Shown: in pieces, positions 44,638 to 48,345 of the stretch
Layout: each line of letters begins with the position of its first letter
Numbering within the stretch: position 1 is the first letter of the stretch
NCBI GenBank assembly: GCA_018397065.1
Contig: JAGTRI010000009.1
Coordinates: 1 to 48,345 of the forward strand
Direction: 5' to 3'
DNA: 48,345 nt
Source of the DNA: Candidatus Bathyarchaeota archaeon
GTDB taxonomy: Archaea > Thermoproteota > Bathyarchaeia > Bathyarchaeales > DTEX01
Position numbers and translations under genes: made by a program
The notes under the pieces: model-generated
Database searches by the model: none
Told to the model about the DNA's origin: nothing
Seen by the model: the letters and a program-made list of their open reading frames with translations, nothing else

Positions 44638-45680
44638 ATGCCCAGCATCCCCGCTCCTTGGACAATAAAAAGAGAGCTGCAAACCAAGTCGGAGGCGGAA
44701 ACAGACCCTGAATATGGGTATAAGCCTGATGAAAGACCGTTTCCAGACATGCTTAGGTTCGGGATTATCAACTTAGATAAACCTCCTGGTCCCTCAAGCC
44801 ACGAGGTTGCAGCTTGGGTTAGACGCATCCTAGGTGTCAAGCAGGCTGGTCACGGCGGAACCTTAGAGACGTAGGCACCAAGCCTAGTCAAGGACATCCC
44901 AAGGTGACAGGCGTATTACCGGTGGCTCTTGAGGACGCAACTAAAGTTGTTCACGCACTTTTGGATTCTGGAAAAGAATATGTCTGTGTTATGAAGCTTC
45001 ACAAGGAGCTGCCTGAAAACAAAATAAGGGAAACTTTGGGTTTGTTTCAAGGGAAAATTTTTCAGAGGCCTCCTGTTCGTGCGTCAGTTAAGAGACAGGT
45101 TCGGGTTCGCAAAATCTACTATCTTGACGTTCTTGAGGTTGATGGGAGAAACGTTCTTTTCAAGGTTGGCTGCGAAGCTGGAACCTATATTCGGAAACTC
45201 TGCCACGACGTGGGAGAAATTTTGGGTTGCGGAGCACACATGTATGAGCTTAGACGAACGAGGTCAGGGCCGTTCACTGAAACAAGTGGCATCGTCACCT
45301 TACATGATATAGCCTACATGCACAGCAAGTGGCAAGAGACTAAAGACCATGGAATTCTTCGAAAATTCATTCAGCCCATGGAGAAAGCGCTTGATCTTCT
45401 TCCTAAGATTTATGTTAGGGATTCAGCTGTAGACGCCTTATGCCATGGAGCACATCTAACAGCGCCTGGAGTTGTGATGCTGGAAACAGGCATAGAGGCT
45501 GGAAGTAAAATATGCATCTTAACACTGAAGGGCGAAGCTATAGCCTTAGCGATGGCTACGGCGTCAACCCAAGAAATCCTCAAGAAGAACCATGGCATAG
45601 TCGCAAGAAACGACAGGGTACTCATGCCAAGAGGAACATACCCGAAGCTCTGGCGCTATAAACAACAGCAAAACTCATAA
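44638..45680 (+). CDS. cbf5: rRNA pseudouridine synthase Cbf5, split by a BHB mRNA intron
   Basis: The catalytic subunit of the H/ACA ribonucleoprotein. Read as join(44638..44866, 44896..45680) it gives 337 residues, the usual archaeal length. Exon 1 ends in GHGGTL (71-76); exon 2 continues [16 protein letters not shown]. The spliced codon GAT (G 44866 plus AT 44896-44897) restores D77, the catalytic aspartate of the TruB/Cbf5 family (GHGGTLDPKVTG). Unspliced, translation stops at TAG within the intron after ET. Downstream, [22 protein letters not shown] and the C-terminal PUA domain (about 260-337) are intact. Ends 57 nt before the tRNA-Ser gene. Confidence 0.95.
44867..44895 (+). other. 29-nt BHB intron in cbf5 mRNA
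   Basis: The core is a 4-bp helix CCTT (44861-44864) with AAGG (44890-44893), flanked by 3-nt bulges AGA (44865-44867) and ACA (44894-44896); cuts after the second base of each bulge give the intron. The intron body folds as GAC-g-TAGGC with GCCTA-GTC, 8 bp with one bulged G. These are textbook features of a tRNA-splicing-endonuclease substrate. The exonic outer helix (GGAA with TCCC) is imperfect. Length 29 is not a multiple of three. Confidence 0.9.
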
Positions 45681-45689
45681 TTCCGTGAA

Positions 45690-45700
45690 ACATTAAATAG
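45690..45700 (+). promoter_or_regulatory. TATA candidate for tRNA-Ser
   Basis: ACATTAAATAG lies about 43 nt before the tRNA 5' end, in the 57-nt gap after cbf5, so the tRNA can be transcribed on its own, with a short leader for RNase P. Confidence 0.35.
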
Positions 45701-45737
45701 CCCCAGCATCAAAAACAATCAAGACGCGCATCGAAAA

Positions 45738-45898
45738 GCCGGGGTCTCCTAGAGCCAAAAAGGCGGGAAACCAGGTATGGAGCAGATCCCAAAAAAAGGG
45801 GCAGCTTAAGCCTGGAGACTGCCATTAAAAACTGCGTAAAAGCCAAACAGTCTGTGGCCCATGTGGCCGCGTGGGTTCAAATCCCACCCCCGGCGCCA
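45738..45898 (+). tRNA. tRNA-Ser(GGA) with three introns
   Basis: A 161-nt gene that reduces to an 88-nt class II tRNA. Acceptor GCCGGGG pairs with CCCCGGC; discriminator G73 (Ser-type); CCA is encoded. The D stem TCC/GGA has loop TAG-CCAGGTAT, the anticodon arm is CAGAT-CTGGAGA-GTCTG with anticodon GGA at 45814-45816, the long variable arm is GGCC-CATGT-GGCC, and the T arm is GTGGG-TTCAAAT-CCCAC. Predicted introns: 45753-45770 (D loop, 18 nt), 45788-45811 (before the anticodon, 24 nt) and 45818-45848 (31 nt, canonical 37/38 site). Introns 2 and 3 can pair with each other (GGCAG with CTGCC). Exact cuts of introns 1 and 2 are tentative. Confidence 0.85.
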
Positions 45899-46034
45899 AA
45901 TTAAAGTCTGCAGAAAATGCTATTTTCATAACCTCCTGAGAAAAATGTCTTTACAAATACAATTAGAGTTTGCTTATAAGGGAGCCTTTTTAATAGAAAA
46001 CTTAGTAAGGCGATCTTTTCCTTTCTAATCTTTC

Positions 46035-46367
46035 ATGGAAAAGAGATCTGGGCAGAACAGTGTAGGCATTAACTGTCTGGAGGTCTTTAAGGCTTTGTCC
46101 AATGTACACCGGTTGAGGATATTGGCTGATCTTGCCGGTGGTAGACGTACAGTAACGGAATTGTCGAAAAAGCTGGGAACGTTTCCTCCTCTTGTCTTTC
46201 TGCATTTGAGGAAACTTGTAAGAGCGGAGTTGGTCGTAGAAGGAGAACGAGAGATCATTGACCGAGAGCGTCTTCAACCAATCAACAAATCATACTACGA
46301 AATCAAAGACTTCAGATTCGAGATTAGCCTGAAAACAATTCTAGAGGAGGTGAGTAAATGGCATTAG
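46035..46367 (+). CDS. ArsR-family winged-helix regulator
   Basis: A 110-residue protein with CLEVFKALSNVHRLRILADL, then the recognition region RTVTELSKKLGTFPPLVFLHLRKLVRAELV and a wing (EGEREIIDRERLQPINKSYYEI), the ArsR-type layout. No metal-binding CxC motif is seen, so it is probably not a metal sensor. The frame ends in the next gene's start: the two overlap by 10 nt, so they are surely co-translated. The role of the pair is unknown. Confidence 0.8.
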   Translation: MEKRSGQNSVGINCLEVFKALSNVHRLRILADLAGGRRTVTELSKKLGTFPPLVFLHLRKLVRAELVVEGEREIIDRERLQPINKSYYEIKDFRFEISLKTILEEVSKWH

Positions 46368-46600
46368 AACCCATTTGGGGCATTTTCGGCCTAGCATGCG
46401 GTACAATGGGCATTCTTGTTGGAATGTTCTCAAAATGGGCGAGCTTGAACAAGTTAGAGGTCCGTAATAAGTCAGGAGAGAAAGCAAATTTGGACACGAT
46501 TAAGGCAATTATGGAAGACTTTAAATATAGGCTTGAAAAGACAGAGATCACTGAAATCAACAGTACGACGAACACTAAACCCGCATGCGCCATATTTTAA
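46358..46600 (+). CDS. Small single-pass membrane protein
   Basis: An 80-residue protein. An N-terminal hydrophobic helix (IWGIFGLACGTMGILVGMFSKW) is followed by a charged, possibly coiled-coil segment (SGEKANLDTIKAIMEDFKYRLEKTE) and a tail ending ACAIF. ATG 46358 lies inside the ArsR-like gene; GAGGTGAG just upstream is the ribosome binding site. It may anchor or control that regulator. No family recognised. Confidence 0.65.
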   Translation: MALEPIWGIFGLACGTMGILVGMFSKWASLNKLEVRNKSGEKANLDTIKAIMEDFKYRLEKTEITEINSTTNTKPACAIF

Positions 46601-46895
46601 TTGCTAATCTTTTTAATAATTCATGACTAGTTCAGTATTGATCTTTTTAGTATTGCTTTTCTGTTTTTAGATCTGTTAGTGTATTGGTGACAATAAGTTT
46701 TTATAAACAGAATTATTGTTTATCTTGATTTTATGTTCGTAACGATTAATGTCTAGGGAAAATGTTTACTCCGTTGTTTACAACTAAGGCTAAGGGTCGA
46801 TGTTTTGGGTTAGCTTTTTGTAATCGTTAAGTAGAAGCTTTTGTATGAAAAGATTTTTTTATTGTATACTATTATTTATTGGATGTGAGAGAAGC

Positions 46896-47231
46896 GTGGC
46901 ACGAAAATCCTTGATTGACCTCACAGTTGAATATTTTATGAGAAGAGGATATGATGTTAAAACAAATCAAGCTCAAGTTGATGATGACAACTTTTCTGAC
47001 TTCGATCTTGTTGTCAGTAAGCGGAAGGAAATTCATCCTGTTAGGGTGAAAGATTGGAACAGAACTGTTGGAGTTAATATAGTTATTAATATTGATAAGG
47101 CTTCGCAACGTGCTGGTTTTTCAAATCCTATTTTGGTTGCGGAAAAATTCAGTGAGCACGCTAAAGCCTATGCTAATCGAAGAGGAATTATGCTTTTATC
47201 AAGATTTGAAATCCTAAGAAGTTTGATGTAA
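46896..47231 (+). CDS. PD-(D/E)XK nuclease-like small protein
   Basis: A 111-residue protein from GTG 46896 (MARKSLIDLTVEYFMRRGY). A longer in-frame start at 46845 would add a hydrophobic segment unlike the family. The pattern FDLVVSKRKEIHPVRVKDW, with D37 and K52, is that of restriction-endonuclease-like (Mrr/type IV) archaeal nucleases, and later RAGFSNPILVAEKFSEHAK fits the fold's second half. The expected Glu/Gln two residues before K52 is Arg, so activity may be altered or lost. No modification or partner gene is nearby. Confidence 0.6.
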   Translation: MARKSLIDLTVEYFMRRGYDVKTNQAQVDDDNFSDFDLVVSKRKEIHPVRVKDWNRTVGVNIVINIDKASQRAGFSNPILVAEKFSEHAKAYANRRGIMLLSRFEILRSLM

Positions 47232-47350
47232 CCGTCGTGTTTTTTCGTCAGCGATTTATGTTATCTAATGTTATCTATATAGACATTGTTTATTTTATGT
47301 GTGATAATCTATGCTGTTATCAATAATTCTGCTCTGTGTGCTAGAGGGGG

Positions 47351-47366
47351 AAGGTATATATACCTT
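47351..47366. promoter_or_regulatory. 16-bp palindrome over a TATA box
   Basis: AAGGTATATATACCTT is a perfect inverted repeat that contains a TATA-type core and is followed directly by TATAAATTGAAGGG. It is 140 nt before the DUF2148 start. It may be a promoter whose TATA box is also a repressor operator. Confidence 0.4.
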
Positions 47367-47505
47367 TATAAATTGAAGGGTAGATTTTTTGACCTTTTTA
47401 GACCTGGACTTTTTGGTTTGCCGAGCATGCTTTTCGTAAATATTGTCGAAGTAAATCGTTATTAGGCAGATTCAGAATTACGTAAAATATTGAGGTTTGT
47501 ATATT

Positions 47506-48075
47506 ATGCCAGTTGTAAGAGATTCCCAAATTGAAGAACAAGCTATTTTAGCCGCTGCAAACTTGATTGCTGCAAGCGCTAGGACTGCTCCTAAAGCTCG
47601 CGGAGTTGACAATATCAAGACAGCCATCGTTTACGGAGAAGAAAAGAACAAGTTGGCCAATATGATGGAACGTCGAATGGAACGAAAGAAAAATCCTCTT
47701 CAAGCATTCAAAAGAGACGCCAACTCAGTGAGAAAATCGCCGGTCATAGTGCTTATCGGAGTTAAAGGAACCTCACCAAAAATCCCAGAAAATCCGCTTA
47801 ACTGCGGAGCTTGCGGCAACGCATCTTGCACAGACTTCATTAAAATACAAAAAAAGAAAGGTGAAGACTATACTGGTCCAATATGTATTTTTGAGGCAAT
47901 GGATCTAGGAATTGCTTTAGGATCTGCGGTGAAGATGGCAAGCGAGCTGAACGTCGACAATAGAATCATGTATACTGCCGGTGCAGCAGCAAAAGATCTG
48001 CAACTTCTTGACGCAGACATCATCGTTGGTATACCGCTTTCAGTGACTGGAAAAAACATCTTTTTCGACAGATAA
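47506..48075 (+). CDS. DUF2148 ferredoxin-domain protein
   Basis: A 189-residue protein from ATG 47506 (MPVVRDSQIEEQAIL); the TTG at 47497 would add three residues. The core LNCGACGNASCTDF and GPICIFEAMDLGIALGSAVKMA give four cysteines (C100, C103, C108, C127) spaced as a ferredoxin-like 4Fe-4S site, which defines DUF2148. These proteins are widespread in anaerobic archaea and bacteria; their role is not established. It converges on the adenylate kinase fragment, 33 nt apart. Confidence 0.85.
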   Translation: MPVVRDSQIEEQAILAAANLIAASARTAPKARGVDNIKTAIVYGEEKNKLANMMERRMERKKNPLQAFKRDANSVRKSPVIVLIGVKGTSPKIPENPLNCGACGNASCTDFIKIQKKKGEDYTGPICIFEAMDLGIALGSAVKMASELNVDNRIMYTAGAAAKDLQLLDADIIVGIPLSVTGKNIFFDR

Positions 48076-48108
48076 AAAAATTGTATTAAACACTTTTGGA
48101 TCACAAAT

Positions 48109-48345
48109 TTAGAAGTCTTTTAAAAAATCATCAATTTTTTCTTCCGCATAAAGTTTACCTAGCCAATCAACAATCCGTGTTCTACACTTCCTCTTTCCTT
48201 CCATAGTCTCTAAAATTTCTTGGGTTACTTCCTCAATTGTTTTTCCTGTAACATTGATTTCGCACACCTTTTCAGTACCGTATTTTTTAATTGCATTATA
48301 TAAGCAAACATCCAGAATCTCCGCAGCAAGATTCTCACGTATTTT
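48109..48345 (-). CDS. Adenylate kinase-like protein (Fap7/AK6 type), C-terminal part
   Basis: Only the last 78 residues are inside the window, running off the right edge. The text KIRENLAAEILDVCLYNAI, KVCEINVTGKTIEEVTQEI and IVDWLGKLYA matches the end of archaeal Fap7/hCINAP-type adenylate kinases, including the ENxxAEI lid segment and the C-terminal VDWL. These proteins act in late small-subunit ribosome assembly in archaea and eukaryotes. The start and P-loop lie outside the window. Confidence 0.8.
   Translation of the reverse strand, partial: KIRENLAAEILDVCLYNAIKKYGTEKVCEINVTGKTIEEVTQEILETMEGKRKCRTRIVDWLGKLYAEEKIDDFLKDF

Noticed and set aside
44904-45680. A separate 258-residue TruB-like gene and a 78-residue upstream gene
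   Set aside because: Both are exons of one Cbf5; the BHB fold and the restored GGTLDPKVTG motif explain the break.
1-48345. CRISPR arrays and rRNA genes
   Set aside because: No spaced direct repeats of 24-40 nt and no rRNA-like conserved stretches were seen on either strand.

Overview
The window reads as chromosomal DNA of an archaeon. It carries archaeal/eukaryal-type information genes (Cbf5, eL14, a 25-codon eL41 gene, the end of a Fap7/AK6-type adenylate kinase, NreA with a C-terminal PCNA-binding motif), archaeal-type PurS/PurL/PurQ, GatC and GatA, an F420-dependent methylene-tetrahydromethanopterin dehydrogenase (Mtd), and several transcripts that need archaeal bulge-helix-bulge (BHB) splicing. 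The mix of H4MPT/F420 C1 chemistry with sugar and glycan breakdown, plus intron-rich tRNAs and an intron in cbf5, fits a TACK-group archaeon and most resembles Bathyarchaeia. That placement is inference; no 16S gene is present.

Layout. 0-1.1 kb: an archaeal tyrosine integrase, the only mobile-element sign. 1.2-7.0 kb: a sugar-catabolic group (MDR dehydrogenase, xylose-isomerase-like TIM barrel, two Gfo/Idh/MocA dehydrogenases), interrupted by a methyltransferase, an intron-bearing tRNA-His and a membrane-anchored winged-helix protein. 7.1-10.5 kb: purS-purL-purQ. 10.6-15.3 kb: a DapB-like dehydrogenase, a UPF0282 metallo-beta-lactamase-fold protein, a HypE/AIR-synthase-like protein, a zinc-ribbon SpoIIM-like membrane protein and a winged-helix regulator. 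15.5-17.0 kb: decayed or small genes, including a frameshifted winged-helix/Roadblock gene. 17.1-23.4 kb: M29 aminopeptidase, HMG-CoA synthase, an enolase-superfamily enzyme, a DUF362 iron-sulfur protein and nadA. 23.7-31.5 kb: a visibly AT-richer stretch with a UROD-family protein, a membrane-anchored GH39-like glycosidase, a large exported protein, an ADP-ribosylglycohydrolase, an HD protein and an ECF S component. 31.7-39.9 kb: a second sugar isomerase, gatC-gatA, nreA, a 1018-residue GH106-like glycosidase and an SPL-like radical SAM protein. 40.2-45.9 kb: eL41, DUF89, TatD, a Gfo/Idh/MocA-mtd pair overlapping by 4 nt, eL14, intron-split cbf5 and a tRNA-Ser with three introns. 46.0-48.3 kb: an ArsR-like regulator overlapping a small membrane protein, a PD-(D/E)XK-like protein, a DUF2148 protein and the adenylate kinase fragment.

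The strongest new reading is that three separate transcripts (cbf5 mRNA, tRNA-Ser(GGA), tRNA-His(GUG)) together appear to hold five endonuclease-type introns. The cbf5 intron cuts exactly through the codon of the catalytic aspartate, so without splicing no active pseudouridine synthase can be made. The second is the eL41 gene, which is too short for ordinary gene callers. Metabolically, the window suggests uptake and breakdown of glycans to sugars, oxidation by Gfo/Idh/MocA and MDR enzymes, and C1 units handled on tetrahydromethanopterin. The substrates cannot be named from sequence.
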